A stretch of DNA of 64,000 nucleotides from Rhizobium sp. WSM4643. GTDB taxonomy: Bacteria; Pseudomonadota; Alphaproteobacteria; Rhizobiales; Rhizobiaceae. The position numbers and the translations under genes were made by a program. Shown here one piece after another: positions 1 through 9,849 of the stretch. Where the stretch lies: NCBI RefSeq assembly GCF_025152745.1, contig NZ_CP104040.1, positions 4,059,501 through 4,123,500 of the forward strand. Reading direction: 5' to 3'. The notes under the pieces were generated by a model. That model searched no databases. It saw nothing but the letters and a program-made list of their open reading frames with translations, and was not told where the DNA came from. Within the stretch, counting starts at the first letter, position 1; each line of letters opens with the position of its first letter.

Positions 1-501
1 CGTCAGCAGCGAATAGCCGGACCATGTGAAGGCGCAGAGAAAGGCAGCCCCGTAACCGATGGCATAGGCGCCGTCGAAATCGATGCCGTTGCGGCTAACG
101 ATCAGGAAGGTGCCGCAAAGTCCGGCAAGCGCACCCGCCACATGATACCAGCGCAGCCGTTCGCCCGGCAGCAGCGCCGAACCGACGACGATCAGCAGCG
201 GCCAGAGATAGGCAATCAGCCCCGCCTCCACCGCCGGTGCGTTCCGGAGCGCGGTGAAGTAGAGGAAATGATAGCCGAACAGCCCCGCAATGCCTGTTAT
301 CCAAACCTTGGCCGGCTGCTTCAGCAGCGCTAGCCGCGAAGGATTGAGGATAAGCACCACAAGGCCGGGAATGCTACCGATCGCAAAGCAGATGGCCGAA
401 AGCTGGAACGGCGGCATCTTGCCGGAGGCCGCCGTGAACAACGCCAGAAACGACCACATCAGAATGGCCGTAAAGCCGATCAACGTCGCGCGAAGCTTCA
501 C
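1..501 (-). CDS. DMT/EamA-family transporter, YddG-like (3' part outside window)
   Basis: Reading the minus strand from a GTG at 501 gives about 167 residues with no stop to the window edge, so the C-terminal half is missing. The product has alternating hydrophobic helices typical of the drug/metabolite transporter superfamily (ILMWSFLALFTA, GLFGYHFLYFTALRNAP, EAGLIAYLWPLLIVVGSALL). The NAPAVEAGLIAYLWPL stretch is like aromatic amino acid exporters of the YddG type. An AAGGGGGAC ribosome-binding sequence precedes the GTG. Inner-membrane efflux is the family role; the substrate is not established here. Confidence 0.75.
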   Translation of the reverse strand, partial: MKLRATLIGFTAILMWSFLALFTAASGKMPPFQLSAICFAIGSIPGLVVLILNPSRLALLKQPAKVWITGIAGLFGYHFLYFTALRNAPAVEAGLIAYLWPLLIVVGSALLPGERLRWYHVAGALAGLCGTFLIVSRNGIDFDGAYAIGYGAAFLCAFTWSGYSLLT

Positions 502-531
502 CTGTCCCCCTTCACGGAGGCAGAAGCCCCG

Positions 532-1314
532 TCAGCTGTTGCTGCCGTATTTGACGGCAGTGATCGTCACCATTCCATATTCGGTTGGAATGCGCACATA
601 GACGGGAGCATATACATTTGCCGCGTCCGACTTGGCAAACCAGATTTCCATCCGGTTGCTCTTGCTGAGATAGTCGATGTCCTTGCGGCCCTTCTTGTAG
701 CCCGAGCGCGGCACGAAGCGCACGCTGCAGACGGTTGCCTTGCCCTTGAAGCCGTTGGTGGAGAAATCCTCGTCGCCCTTCGGCGAGAGCACCAGATCCA
801 TGCGCGTCTCGCCGTCGAAGATCGGCAGCGTCTGCGAGCAGACCTTGGTATCGCCGGTGAAGACCAGGCCGGAGATCGGGTCGAGCACCGAGCGCATGTC
901 GCGCGGTGTGACGTCGATCCAGTTCTTCGGACGCTTCGGCGCCGGTGTCGTCGTCGCCGAGATGATATTGCCGTTGCGGTAGCTGACCTCGTAGACGCGG
1001 GCCTTCTTCTTGCCGCTCTTGTAGTAGAGCGAATATTTCTGCGCCTGCAGCCTGTCATTGCGCACGACACCGGTGACGCTGGTCTTTGCCGAAATCGTCG
1101 TGACGAGATCGGCAAGACCGGCGGAATTGATGTCACCGGCGATCTTGTAACTGTGATCGTCCTCGATCTGCGTCAGGAACGCGGCGCGCGCGATCGGCAG
1201 GCCGGCGAGCGCCACCCGGTATTCCGTCCGATGCTGGATTTCGGCCGCCGATGCCGGTATGGCAAGGAGCGCGGCAATGGCCGAAATGAAAATCCGTCTG
1301 CCCGAATGAGCCAT
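532..1314 (-). CDS. Secreted DUF3108 domain protein
   Basis: 260 residues. A cleavable signal peptide is visible at residues 1-23 (RRIFISAIAALLAIPASAAE), so the protein is periplasmic. The rest matches my memory of the rhizobial DUF3108 family: an early EYRVALAGLPIARAAF stretch followed by beta-rich sequence. Its function is unknown. It ends about 30 bp from the start of the DMT transporter and is transcribed away from rpmB. Confidence 0.7.
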   Translation of the reverse strand: MAHSGRRIFISAIAALLAIPASAAEIQHRTEYRVALAGLPIARAAFLTQIEDDHSYKIAGDINSAGLADLVTTISAKTSVTGVVRNDRLQAQKYSLYYKSGKKKARVYEVSYRNGNIISATTTPAPKRPKNWIDVTPRDMRSVLDPISGLVFTGDTKVCSQTLPIFDGETRMDLVLSPKGDEDFSTNGFKGKATVCSVRFVPRSGYKKGRKDIDYLSKSNRMEIWFAKSDAANVYAPVYVRIPTEYGMVTITAVKYGSNS

Positions 1315-1432
1315 GAATCAAGCCTTGTCTTGCCGCGCGCCGGCAGCTCTTGTTAAGCGCTCTATACTCCTGCCGCGAAGGGAAGAAAACAGCAGCTTTT
1401 TGACAGAATTGCGGGAAAGGCCAAGGTTTGGC

Positions 1433-1461
1433 TTGACGCGAGCAGCCTGTCTGACTATAGA
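1433..1461 (+). promoter_or_regulatory. Sigma-70-type promoter of rpmB
   Basis: TTGACG at 1433-1438 and TATAGA at 1456-1461 are separated by exactly 17 bp and lie about 95 bp upstream of the rpmB start. This is a near-consensus housekeeping promoter. The 240-bp divergent region between the DUF3108 gene and rpmB holds no gene I can support. Confidence 0.7.
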
Positions 1462-1556
1462 ACCGCAACTTTCCAATCATGCCCGTTGGATTGCGCGCCT
1501 GGCTTTGCCGGGAATGGCAATTCGATGGCCCGAGAAAAAACAAGAATAGGTGTTCC

Positions 1557-1853
1557 ATGTCCCGCGTGTGCGAATTGACCGGCAAGGCCGTCCTGACTGG
1601 TAACAATGTCAGCCATGCCAACAACAAGACCAAGCGCCGGTTCCTGCCGAACCTGTGCCAGGTCACGCTGATTTCCGACGCTCTCAACCAGCGTTACCGT
1701 CTTCGCGTTTCGGCTGCCGCTCTTCGCACCGTCGAGCATCGTGGCGGCCTCGATGCCTTCCTGCTGAAGGCCAGCGAAAACGAACTGTCGATGCGCGCCC
1801 GTCTGCTGCGCCGTCAGATCGCCAAGAAGACCGCCGAAGCCGCTGCTGCGTAA
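1557..1853 (+). CDS. rpmB: 50S ribosomal protein L28
   Basis: 98 residues starting at ATG 1557 ([20 protein letters not shown]). This is the long alphaproteobacterial form of bL28, with the typical [15 protein letters not shown] motif and a basic, Ala-rich C-terminus. It is a structural protein of the large ribosomal subunit. A strong sigma-70 promoter precedes it and a 10-bp-stem terminator follows, so it is probably a single-gene unit. Confidence 0.97.
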   Translation: MSRVCELTGKAVLTGNNVSHANNKTKRRFLPNLCQVTLISDALNQRYRLRVSAAALRTVEHRGGLDAFLLKASENELSMRARLLRRQIAKKTAEAAAA

Positions 1854-1880
1854 GCTTCTGCCCTTCTTTCATACGGCTTC

Positions 1881-1920
1881 AAAAGGCTTGAACGGATAAA
1901 ACCGGACAAGCCTTTTGCTT
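1881..1920 (+). terminator. Intrinsic terminator after rpmB
   Basis: A perfect 10-bp inverted repeat (AAAAGGCTTG at 1881-1890 with CAAGCCTTTT at 1907-1916) surrounds a 16-nt loop and ends in a short T run. It lies 28 bp after the rpmB stop. Confidence 0.7.
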
Positions 1921-1965
1921 TGCCGGTCCGTCTCTCCAACTGGTGGCATCACCCAGGATAAAAAA

Positions 1966-2601
1966 ATGCTGAAGACCCGCTCTACCATTGCCTATGTCGC
2001 GCTGATGACGCTCGTCGTCGTCGCCTCCAACTTTCTCGTCCAGTTTCCGCTGAACGCCGAAGTCGCCGGCATCAACCTCGCCGACATCCTGACCTGGGGC
2101 GCCTTCTCCTATCCGATCGCCTTCCTGATCACCGATCTGACCAATCGTCAGTTCGGCCCGCAGGCAGCCCGCAAGGTCGTCTTTGCCGGCTTCGTCGTCG
2201 GCGTGACGCTCTCCTTCTTCACTTCGGTGCCGCGCATCGCCATAGCCTCCGGCTCGGCCTATCTCGCCGGCCAGCTGCTCGATATCGCCGTCTTCAACCG
2301 CCTTCGCCGTCAGGCCTGGTGGCGCGCCCCACTGGTCGGCTCGCTGATCGGCTCGGCGCTCGATACGGTGATGTTCTTTTCGCTTTCCTTCGCCGCGTTT
2401 TTCGTCCTCCTCGGCCCCAACGATCCCTTTGCGCTCGAAGCAGCCCCCGTCCTCGGCGTCTTCGCCACGGAGGCTCCGCGCTGGATTTCCTGGGCGATCG
2501 GCGATTTCGCCGTGAAGATGATCGTCGGCCTCGTCATGCTGCTGCCCTATGGCGCGCTGATGAACGTGCTGCGGCCGATGCAGGCCGCTCGCGCCAGCTA
2601 A
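1966..2601 (+). CDS. VUT family queuosine-precursor transporter (YhhQ-like)
   Basis: 211 residues from ATG 1966. Five to six hydrophobic helices carry COG1738/VUT signatures (INLADILTWGAFSYPIAFLITDLTNRQFG near the N-terminus, LLDIAVFNRLR mid-protein, DFAVKMIVGLVMLLPYG at the C-terminus). The E. coli relative YhhQ imports 7-cyano-7-deazaguanine for queuosine synthesis, so the same inner-membrane role is inferred. I looked for a preQ1 riboswitch upstream and could not support one. Confidence 0.88.
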   Translation: MLKTRSTIAYVALMTLVVVASNFLVQFPLNAEVAGINLADILTWGAFSYPIAFLITDLTNRQFGPQAARKVVFAGFVVGVTLSFFTSVPRIAIASGSAYLAGQLLDIAVFNRLRRQAWWRAPLVGSLIGSALDTVMFFSLSFAAFFVLLGPNDPFALEAAPVLGVFATEAPRWISWAIGDFAVKMIVGLVMLLPYGALMNVLRPMQAARAS

Positions 2602-2607
2602 TTGAAG

Positions 2608-3174
2608 TTACCGACGCCGCCGGATCGCACCGGCGGCGATGGCCGGGTGCAGCAGCACCTCTGCCGCCAGATCGTCGATACCTAGCGATGAATCGAGCCG
2701 CAGCACCGGCACTGTCTGCGTTTCCAGCCATTGCTCATGTGCCGCAAGGCTGCGGCGTTCGGGGCCGGCCGTATCGTAGCTCGCCGCCCATTCCAGAAAC
2801 TCCCCGCTCTTGACGGCCATGTCGCCGCCGGGCCTGATTCTGTTTCCGTATCGGGCAATCTCCCGCGTGAGGATGCGCGTCATTCTAAGCTCCGGATCGA
2901 TCCTGAGGAACACGATCAGATCGTAGAGTGGCTCAATCGGCCCTCCCCATTTCAGCGCCGATCCGGAGAGAACCCAGCCTTCATGCCGCGCCACCTCATC
3001 GAGCAGCAGCCTGATGCGGTCGTCGGCATCCCTCGGCGTCGTGAACGGCGGATCGGTCGGCAGCCAGAAGAAATCGTCGGTGTCGAGATGGGCAATATCG
3101 AGCTTCTGGGCGAGCACAAGGCCGAGCGATGTGGTGCCGGAACCGGACGCGCCCATGACGTGAATATGCACCAT
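2608..3174 (-). CDS. P-loop adenylate kinase-like protein
   Basis: 188 residues. Residues 8-16 form a P-loop of unusual spelling (GASGSGTTSLG) with Thr in place of the usual Lys, followed by HLDTDDFFW, typical of small shikimate/adenylate kinase-like proteins annotated as AAA ATPases. It probably phosphorylates a small metabolite; the substrate is unknown. It is convergent with the VUT transporter gene, with 6 bp between the stops. Confidence 0.6.
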   Translation of the reverse strand: MVHIHVMGASGSGTTSLGLVLAQKLDIAHLDTDDFFWLPTDPPFTTPRDADDRIRLLLDEVARHEGWVLSGSALKWGGPIEPLYDLIVFLRIDPELRMTRILTREIARYGNRIRPGGDMAVKSGEFLEWAASYDTAGPERRSLAAHEQWLETQTVPVLRLDSSLGIDDLAAEVLLHPAIAAGAIRRRR

Positions 3175-3232
3175 GATTTCCTCCGCAGGCCAGCCACCGA
3201 TGCCGCGGGCGGGATAGCCGCGACCTATGACA

Positions 3233-4255
3233 TCAGTTTGACGCTTTGTGTTCGGCCTGTTCGGAAAGCCGGAACTCCAGCATCAGATTGCGCTGCAGGA
3301 TCGAATGATTGTCGTCCGACACCAGGATGATATGGGTGGTGCCGTCGGCGGCATGAAAGGCATCGAGCCCTTCCATATTGTCGATCTGCGAGTTGAAATT
3401 GCCTTCCAGCAGCAATTCGCCGTCAACAATGGCGCCAGGCCTGATATCGGCACCCTTGATGCGCCGAAGACGCATGCCGATGCCTTCGGCCATGTTGAAG
3501 CGGCGCTCCAGCAGCAGCAGGTCGCCGTTCGGCAGGAAAGCACCATCGGTGATGTCGAAGCTGCCGTCCCGCTCGACCGAGAAACGCCCTTTCAGCGGCC
3601 CGCTGAGAATGGCCGCCAACCGGTTGCCGTCGCTGTCGAGACCGCGTTCGGTGACGATGACCACACCGCCCCGCAGCGGGCTGGATGCCGGCGCCACGGC
3701 GATAGTCTCGATGCCGCGGTTGTCGTCCAGCATCTTCCGCGGGATAATAATCGGCAGAGTGGCGATCGCTCCCGAGCCGGTAAAGCCAGGATCGGGATAG
3801 ATATCGACGCGATGATCCTGCTCGAAGGAGACCAGAATCCGGTCGCCGTCGAGTGCCAGGCCCTCGGCATCCATATGTCCCTTGCCCTCGAAGCTGCGCC
3901 CGGCGCTGTTCTTCATCGGCGTGATCTCGACATCCGAGAGACCCGAAAGCCTACCCTTGACGTCACGCTCGATGCCGCCGGTCAGCCACTGGCCGGTATC
4001 GAGCACAACGACGAAATGTTTCTGGTCCTGCCGGAAACGGATGGAGGAGAGCGAGCCGAACAGCGCTCTGCTGGAGACCATCTCCAGCCCGCCGAGAAAT
4101 TCCAGCGAGCCGAATGTCGTCTCCGAAGAGCCGATCCTGAAATCGGAGATTTGCCGGCTAATTACCGGCACGTCGTCGCCGGCCCATGACGAGGAAGCGC
4201 CGGCTGCGAGGCAAAGAGCGATCGACGCCGCACGGCAGAGGCGCTTGACCGTCAT
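3233..4255 (-). CDS. Esterase-like activity of phytase family protein
   Basis: 340 residues from ATG 4255. The N-terminal signal sequence (CRAASIALCLAAGASSSWAG) predicts export. The body has the PF13449-type pattern: DAEGLALDGDRILVSFEQDHR, a GIETIAVAP segment, GAFLPNGDLLLLERRF, and NMEGLDAFHAADGTTHIILVSDDNHS near the end. It follows cobT by 13 bp on the same strand, so co-transcription with cobST is likely. The substrate is unknown. Confidence 0.78.
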   Translation of the reverse strand: MTVKRLCRAASIALCLAAGASSSWAGDDVPVISRQISDFRIGSSETTFGSLEFLGGLEMVSSRALFGSLSSIRFRQDQKHFVVVLDTGQWLTGGIERDVKGRLSGLSDVEITPMKNSAGRSFEGKGHMDAEGLALDGDRILVSFEQDHRVDIYPDPGFTGSGAIATLPIIIPRKMLDDNRGIETIAVAPASSPLRGGVVIVTERGLDSDGNRLAAILSGPLKGRFSVERDGSFDITDGAFLPNGDLLLLERRFNMAEGIGMRLRRIKGADIRPGAIVDGELLLEGNFNSQIDNMEGLDAFHAADGTTHIILVSDDNHSILQRNLMLEFRLSEQAEHKASN

Positions 4256-4268
4256 TCTTCCAGCGGCG

Positions 4269-6170
4269 TCAGCCGGCACGGCGTATCCGGCCGCCGCGCG
4301 GCTGGACGGATTGGTCCTCGAACAGCGAGGCAAGCTGCTCGGTCATCGCACCGGCAAGTTCGTCCGCATCGACGATCGTCACGGCGCGGCGATAGTAGCG
4401 CGTCACGTCGTGACCGATGCCGATCGCCAGCAGTTCGACAGGCGAACGCGTCTCGATCTGCTCGATGACGGCGCGCAGGTGCCGCTCCAGATAATTGCCC
4501 GGATTGACCGACAGCGTCGAATCGTCGACCGGCGCGCCGTCCGAGATCATCATCAGGATGCGGCGCTGCTCGCGGCGTGCAAGCAGACGATTATGCGCCC
4601 AGATCAGCGCCTCGCCGTCGATATTTTCCTTGAGCAGACCCTCGCGCATCATCAGCCCGAGATTGGCGCGTGCCCGCCGCCACGGCGCGTCGGCCGATTT
4701 GTAGATGATATGGCGCAGGTCGTTGAGGCGGCCCGGCGTTTGCGGCTTGCCGCCGGCAAGCCAGTTTTCACGCGCCTGCCCGCCCTTCCAGGCCTTCGTC
4801 GTAAAGCCGAGGATCTCGACCTTGACGCCGCAGCGCTCCAGCGTGCGCGCGAGAATGTCGGCGCAGGTGGCGGCCACCGTGATCGGCCGGCCGCGCATCG
4901 AGCCGGAATTGTCGATGAGCAGGGTGACGACGGTGTCGCGGAACTGGGTGTCGCGCTCCATCTTGAAGGAAAGAGCCTGCATCGGATCGATGATGATGCG
5001 CTGCAGCCGGGCCGGATCGAGATAGCCCTCTTCCAAATCGAAATCCCAGGAGCGGTTCTGCTGCGCCATCAGGCGGCGCTGCAGCCGGTTGGCGAGACGG
5101 CCGACGGCACCTTGCAGATGCGCCAGCTGCTTGTCGAGGAAGGCGCGCAGGCGCTCCAGCTCGGCAGCGTCGCAAAGTTCCTCGGCGGTGATGATCTCGT
5201 CGAACTCTTCGGTAAAGACGTGATAATCGACCTTCTCGTTGAAATCGGCGAAGGGCGTATTTGGACGGCGGGTCTCGCCCGGCGTTTCCGAATCGTCCTC
5301 GCCCTCTTCCATCATGTCGTCGTCGGAGATTTCGGCGCCTTCGGTCTCGCCGTCCTCCATCTGCTCGTCGGCGACCTCGCTGTCCTCGACAGGGGCGGCA
5401 TCCGTGCCGGCATCCTCGTCGACCTCGTCCTGATCCTGCTCGTCGCCGCTCGACTGGTCTTCCTGCTCCGACTGGTCGTCATTGTCGGCATCGCTGTCGT
5501 CGTCGCCGTATTCCTCGGCCATTTCCATGGCCGACAGCATGTTGCGGATAACCTTGGCGAAGGCCTGCTGGTCGTTGATCGCGCTCGACAGATTATCGAG
5601 TTCGGACCCTGCCTTGTCTTCGATGAAGCCCCGCCAGAGGTCGAGCACCTTGCCGGCGGTTTCAGGCGGGCGCTGGCCGGTCAGCTTCTCGCGCACCATC
5701 ATCGCAACGGCTTCGCCGACCGGTGCGTCTTCCTGGCGCTCGATGCCGGTGAAATTCGCCTTGGAATATTTCTCTTCCGTCATGGAGCGCAGGTTCGACG
5801 CCATGCCCTCCATGCGCAGCGCGCCGATCGATTCGACGCGCGCCTGCTCGACAACATCGAAGATCGCCCGGGCGTCCGAGCCCTGCGGCGCCATCGTCGC
5901 GTGCACTTTCTCGTCATGGCAGGCAAGGCGCAACGCCATCGAATCACCGAGCCCGCGGGTGACCGCCAGCTCATGCGCCGTCGGCCGCTTGGAAAGTTCC
6001 GGCAGCCGGATGCGCTCGCCGGTCATCCCCGGCCGTTCATTGGCAAAGGTCACCTCGACATCGCCGTCGCCGGCGATCGAGCGCACGCAGCCGGTTATAG
6101 CCCGGCGCAGTGGCTCGACGTCGACAGGCGCGCCGGGCTTTGCTTTCGAATTGTCACCGCGAGCTGCCAT
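4269..6170 (-). CDS. cobT: Aerobic cobaltochelatase subunit CobT
   Basis: 633 residues. With CobS and CobN (not in the window), CobT inserts Co2+ into hydrogenobyrinic acid a,c-diamide in aerobic B12 synthesis. The N-terminal CobT domain (to about residue 220) is followed by a very acidic Asp/Glu-rich linker at about 225-300. A C-terminal von Willebrand A domain carries the MIDAS motif [10 protein letters not shown] near residue 415. It starts 12 bp after cobS ends. A long reading frame on the opposite strand across this gene is a composition artefact. Confidence 0.96.
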   Translation of the reverse strand: MAARGDNSKAKPGAPVDVEPLRRAITGCVRSIAGDGDVEVTFANERPGMTGERIRLPELSKRPTAHELAVTRGLGDSMALRLACHDEKVHATMAPQGSDARAIFDVVEQARVESIGALRMEGMASNLRSMTEEKYSKANFTGIERQEDAPVGEAVAMMVREKLTGQRPPETAGKVLDLWRGFIEDKAGSELDNLSSAINDQQAFAKVIRNMLSAMEMAEEYGDDDSDADNDDQSEQEDQSSGDEQDQDEVDEDAGTDAAPVEDSEVADEQMEDGETEGAEISDDDMMEEGEDDSETPGETRRPNTPFADFNEKVDYHVFTEEFDEIITAEELCDAAELERLRAFLDKQLAHLQGAVGRLANRLQRRLMAQQNRSWDFDLEEGYLDPARLQRIIIDPMQALSFKMERDTQFRDTVVTLLIDNSGSMRGRPITVAATCADILARTLERCGVKVEILGFTTKAWKGGQARENWLAGGKPQTPGRLNDLRHIIYKSADAPWRRARANLGLMMREGLLKENIDGEALIWAHNRLLARREQRRILMMISDGAPVDDSTLSVNPGNYLERHLRAVIEQIETRSPVELLAIGIGHDVTRYYRRAVTIVDADELAGAMTEQLASLFEDQSVQPRGGRIRRAG

Positions 6171-6182
6171 GATCGGTCGGTC

Positions 6183-7175
6183 TCAAGCTCCGAGAACGAT
6201 GTTGGCGGCACTTTCCTTCAGCTCGACGCCGAAGGCGCGCTGATAGTGCTCGGCGACCAGCGGACGCTCCAGCTCGTCGCACTTGTTGAGGAAGGTGACG
6301 CGGAAGGCGAAGGCCAGATCGCCGAAAATGTCGGCGTTTTCGGCCCAGGTGATGACGGTGCGTGGGCTCATGACCGTGGACAGATCACCGTTCATGAAGG
6401 CGGCGCGCGTCAGGTCGGCGACACGAACCATCTTCGAAACGGTCTCACGGCCGCCTTTGTCCTTGCCGAAGCTCTTCACCTTGGCGGCGACGATATTCAC
6501 TTCGTGATCATGCGGCAGGTAGTTCAGCGTCGTGACGATCGACCAGCGGTCCATCTGCGCCTGGTTGATCTGCTGCGTGCCGTGATAGAGGCCGGTCGTG
6601 TCGCCGAGGCCGATCGTATTGGCGGTCGCAAACAGCCGGAAGGCCGGGTGCGGCCGGATGACGCGGCTTTGATCGAGCAGCGTCAGGCGGCCGGAGGATT
6701 CGAGCACGCGTTGGATGACGAACATCACATCGGGACGGCCGGCATCATATTCGTCGAAGACGAGCGCGACATTGTGCTGATAGGCCCAGGGCAGGATGCC
6801 GTCCTTGAATTCGGTGACCTGCAGCCCGTCCTTGACGACGATCGCATCCTTGCCGACCAGGTCGATACGGCTGACATGGCTGTCGAGATTGATGCGCACG
6901 CAAGGCCAGTTGAGCCGCGCCGCCACCTGCTCGATATGCGACGACTTGCCCGTGCCGTGATAGCCGGAGATCATCACGCGGCGGTTATGGGCGAAGCCTG
7001 CGAGAATGGCGAGCGTCGTGTCGCGGTCGAAAAGGTAGTCGGTATCGAGGTCCGGCACATAGGCGTCGCCCTTGCTGTAGGCGGGAACGCGGATGTCGGA
7101 ATCGATACCGAAGACCTCTCGGACCGAAACGGTGGTATCGGGCAGTTCTGATATATCCAGGTCGATCTTGCTCAT
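6183..7175 (-). CDS. cobS: Aerobic cobaltochelatase subunit CobS (AAA+ ATPase)
   Basis: 330 residues from the second of two adjacent ATGs (7175), which sits better behind the GGAGAC ribosome-binding sequence than 7178. A Walker A motif (GYHGTGKSS, near residue 70) and Walker B ([14 protein letters not shown]) are intact. CobS forms an AAA+ ring with CobT that powers cobalt insertion by CobN. It is the first gene of the cobS-cobT-esterase unit. Confidence 0.96.
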   Translation of the reverse strand: MSKIDLDISELPDTTVSVREVFGIDSDIRVPAYSKGDAYVPDLDTDYLFDRDTTLAILAGFAHNRRVMISGYHGTGKSSHIEQVAARLNWPCVRINLDSHVSRIDLVGKDAIVVKDGLQVTEFKDGILPWAYQHNVALVFDEYDAGRPDVMFVIQRVLESSGRLTLLDQSRVIRPHPAFRLFATANTIGLGDTTGLYHGTQQINQAQMDRWSIVTTLNYLPHDHEVNIVAAKVKSFGKDKGGRETVSKMVRVADLTRAAFMNGDLSTVMSPRTVITWAENADIFGDLAFAFRVTFLNKCDELERPLVAEHYQRAFGVELKESAANIVLGA

Positions 7176-7178
7176 CAT

Positions 7179-7485
7179 GTCTCCAAGGCGGGTGCTGCCA
7201 CCCGGCCATACTGTCTCAGGCCATGTCGCAACCCAGACGCCGCGTTTTTTATTCCGCGCCCGTCCAGGTCGGAACGTCGGCGATACTTCTCCGGGACTGA
7301 AACGAAACCTCGGCGGGATAATGACCGCGTGCGAGCATTCTTGAAAGAGTCCCAGACAAGAAACGCCGCGTCCGGAAGGTCGGCGGAGGCGATGTCGGGA
7401 AAACGCACAAATATGAGCCGCGTTTGCCTGCGGCCTCAGCCGATTTGGACCATACCCGATTGAAGCCCAAGAGCAAGGACGGGAA
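7179..7485. other. Intergenic region upstream of cobS, no gene seen
   Basis: About 300 bp between the start of cobS and the stop of the dnaJ-like gene. It must contain the cobS promoter. I see no convincing reading frame and could not identify a cobalamin riboswitch. Confidence 0.4.
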
Positions 7486-8103
7486 TTAACAAAAACCGTT
7501 CTGCTTCAACAATTGATAGGCCTGTATGACGGCGCGGAAACGCTCCTCCGAGCCACGGTCGCCGCCATTGGCATCCGGATGGTGTTTCTTCACCAGTTCC
7601 TTGTAGCGGCTCTTGATCTCCGCCGATGTCGCATTGGCGTCGAGGGCCATCGTTTCGAAGGCCTTGGTCTCCAGCGATTTTAGCTTGCGCGCCTGGGGGA
7701 AACGCGGTCCGCTGCCCTTGCCGCCTTCCTTGACGAAGCCGAAGGGATCGCGAACGCGGGTATAGGCGCCGGAGCGGATCTCCGAATGCAGCGGACTGTC
7801 CTTCGCCGCCTTGTTGACGCCGACCGTCCATGTCGGCCGGTGGCCGGTGATCGCCTCTTTCTGGTATCGCGCGATCTCGCCGTCCGAAAGACCGGAGAAA
7901 TAATTGTAGCCCTTGTTGTATTCCTTGACGTGCTCGAAGCAGAACAAGAAGAACTGGCCTTCCGCATTGCGGCCGACCGGAGCGCGATGCGCCCCCTTCT
8001 TGTCGCACCCGTCCCATTGACAGGTAGGCGGCGCCTGCTCTGTCTCCGGCTCGCGTTTGCGGCGTGTTCGGATGCGATCGAAATATTTGGAATCAAGTCT
8101 CAT
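7486..8103 (-). CDS. C-terminal J-domain protein (DnaJ family)
   Basis: 205 residues from ATG 8103 ([16 protein letters not shown]). The J domain is at the C-terminus (about 140-205): [19 protein letters not shown], then the HPD tripeptide in [13 protein letters not shown], then [12 protein letters not shown]. The N-terminal part has a possible metal-binding arrangement ([15 protein letters not shown], then FCFEH). It would stimulate Hsp70/DnaK ATPase. It is divergent from bolA across about 100 bp. Confidence 0.88.
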   Translation of the reverse strand: MRLDSKYFDRIRTRRKREPETEQAPPTCQWDGCDKKGAHRAPVGRNAEGQFFLFCFEHVKEYNKGYNYFSGLSDGEIARYQKEAITGHRPTWTVGVNKAAKDSPLHSEIRSGAYTRVRDPFGFVKEGGKGSGPRFPQARKLKSLETKAFETMALDANATSAEIKSRYKELVKKHHPDANGGDRGSEERFRAVIQAYQLLKQNGFC

Positions 8104-8205
8104 GACGGCGCTAATTATGGGGCTGTCGCGAAGCGACAACAAGAATTGACAAACGGGAATGTTGCAGGCTTGGTAGGAACCCTTTTCGCGAACCAGCAAG
8201 ACCGG

Positions 8206-8490
8206 ATGATGACCCTGCGAACCCGCATCGAAGAAAAACTTATCAAAGCCTTCGCGCCCGAACGCCTGAGCGTCATCGACGAAAGCCATCTGCATGCCGG
8301 CCACCAGCCTGATATCACGGGCACCGGCGAAACCCATATGCGGGTGAGGATCGTTTCCGGAAAATTCGCCGGCATGTCGAGGCTGGCCCGCCACCGGGCA
8401 ATCACCGACCTGTTGAAACCGGAGCTCGATGCCGGCCTGCATGCGCTGGCCGTCGAACCGGCTGCACCTGATGAACCGACCCGCTGGTAG
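8206..8490 (+). CDS. bolA: BolA family protein
   Basis: 94 residues from ATG 8206 (8209 is an equally good start). The motifs EEKLIKAFAPERLSVIDES, a HLHAGH histidine cluster, and HMRVRIVSGKFAGMSRLARHR are typical of BolA. BolA proteins pair with monothiol glutaredoxins in iron-sulfur cluster and iron homeostasis and affect cell morphology under stress. Longer in-frame starts upstream overlap the divergent dnaJ-like gene and are rejected. Confidence 0.93.
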   Translation: MMTLRTRIEEKLIKAFAPERLSVIDESHLHAGHQPDITGTGETHMRVRIVSGKFAGMSRLARHRAITDLLKPELDAGLHALAVEPAAPDEPTRW

Positions 8491-8538
8491 CGGCACGCAA
8501 GCCCATATAGGCGTTGGCCGTCCAAGATCCAAGCGGAA

Positions 8539-9849
8539 TCAGCCTGGCTTTGCGCCGTCTTCTCCGGCCGGGCGGATGCGCAGCTTGGTGATGCGATTCT
8601 TTTCCCGCTTCATGACGACGAAACGCTTGCCGTAGAAGGTGAAGGCTTGGCGCTCTTCCGGGATGGTCATCGATTCGTGGATGACGAGGCCGGCGATCGT
8701 CGTCGCCTCCTCGTCGGGCAGATTCCAGTCGAGCGCCCGGTTCAGGTCGCGGATCGGCACGCCGCCATCGACGACGACGGAACCGTCAGCCTCCTGACGC
8801 ACGCCCTGTATCTCGATATCGTGCTCGTCGGAAATATCGCCGACGATTTCCTCGAGAATATCCTCCAGCGTGACGATGCCCTGCACCTCGCCATATTCGT
8901 CGACGACGACCGCGAAATGCTGCTTGCGCCGCAGGAAGGCGTTGAGCTGGTCCTCCAGGTTGGTGCTGTCGGGCACGAACCACGGCTTCTGCGCGATCTT
9001 CACGATATCGAGGTTCTGCGGCTCCATATTCGGCTCGGCAAGCGCCCGCAGCAGATCCTTGGCGTGGACGACGCCGATGATGTTGTCGATCGTGCCGCGC
9101 CACAACGGCATGCGCGTATAGGGGCTTTCGAGGATGACGCGCACCACCGCTTCCGGCGGATCGTCGGCGTTGATCGCCCGCATCGCGGTGCGATGGACCA
9201 TGATGTCCGAGAGTTCGAGCTCGCCTAGATCGAGCACGCCGCCGAGACGGTCGCGGTCGGCCTTGACCACCGATCCCTCGCGGTGGAGCAGATCGACGGC
9301 GCCGCGCAGCTCTTCATGCGCCGTCAGCATCGATATCTCGCGTGAGAGATTGATGCCGAACAGCGAAAGAATCTGCCGCACGATCGCATTGACAAAGGAG
9401 GAAACCGGGCCGACGACGGCAACGAACAGCCTGGCCGGCAGCGCGATAGCGAGTGCGAAACGCTCGGGCGCTGAAATCGCCCAGCTCTTCGGCAGCACTT
9501 CGGCGAAGATGACCAGGATGACGGTCATCGCGAGCGTCGCCAGTGCCACCCCGGAACTGCCGAACAGTCCGAGGAAGAGGCTGGTGGCGATCGAGGAGGA
9601 CAGGATATTGGCGAGATTGTTGCCGATGAGCAGCGCACCGATCAACCGGTCGCGCCGCTCGATCAACTGCCGGACGAGCCCGGCGCGGTCGTCGCCGTTG
9701 GCCTCGAGCGTATGGATACGGCTGCGCGAAACGGCGGTCAGCGCCGTCTCCGAGCCAGAAAAGAAGGCGGACATCAGCACGAGCGCCGTGATCGAAAGGA
9801 TCTCCGGCCAGTATGTCGCGAGAAATGCCAGAGCGCCTTCGACCGTCAT
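8539..9849 (-). CDS. HlyC/CorC (CNNM) family membrane protein
   Basis: 436 residues. Three or four N-terminal helices form a CNNM/DUF21 domain (residues 1-190; FFSGSETALTAVSRSR, GNNLANILSSSIATSLFL). Two CBS motifs follow (about 205-330; HAKDLLRAL, DEYGEVQGIVTLEDILEEIVGDI), then a CorC/HlyC C-terminal domain. Members are Mg2+/Co2+ efflux-related. The start codon overlaps the aroB stop (ATGA), so the two are translationally coupled in aroK-aroB-corC. Confidence 0.93.
   Translation of the reverse strand: MTVEGALAFLATYWPEILSITALVLMSAFFSGSETALTAVSRSRIHTLEANGDDRAGLVRQLIERRDRLIGALLIGNNLANILSSSIATSLFLGLFGSSGVALATLAMTVILVIFAEVLPKSWAISAPERFALAIALPARLFVAVVGPVSSFVNAIVRQILSLFGINLSREISMLTAHEELRGAVDLLHREGSVVKADRDRLGGVLDLGELELSDIMVHRTAMRAINADDPPEAVVRVILESPYTRMPLWRGTIDNIIGVVHAKDLLRALAEPNMEPQNLDIVKIAQKPWFVPDSTNLEDQLNAFLRRKQHFAVVVDEYGEVQGIVTLEDILEEIVGDISDEHDIEIQGVRQEADGSVVVDGGVPIRDLNRALDWNLPDEEATTIAGLVIHESMTIPEERQAFTFYGKRFVVMKREKNRITKLRIRPAGEDGAKPG

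Noticed and set aside
1854..1965. A preQ1 riboswitch before the VUT transporter gene
   Set aside because: The region has a terminator hairpin for rpmB and an A-rich run before the ATG, but I could not fit the preQ1 pseudoknot pattern.
3882..7151. A 1089-codon open frame on the plus strand
   Set aside because: It runs antisense through the phytase-like gene, cobT and cobS, all of which have full family motifs; the product is low-complexity and Arg/Asp-rich. It is a GC-bias artefact.
7179..7485. A cobalamin riboswitch before cobS
   Set aside because: I could not find the conserved B12-box pattern in either orientation.
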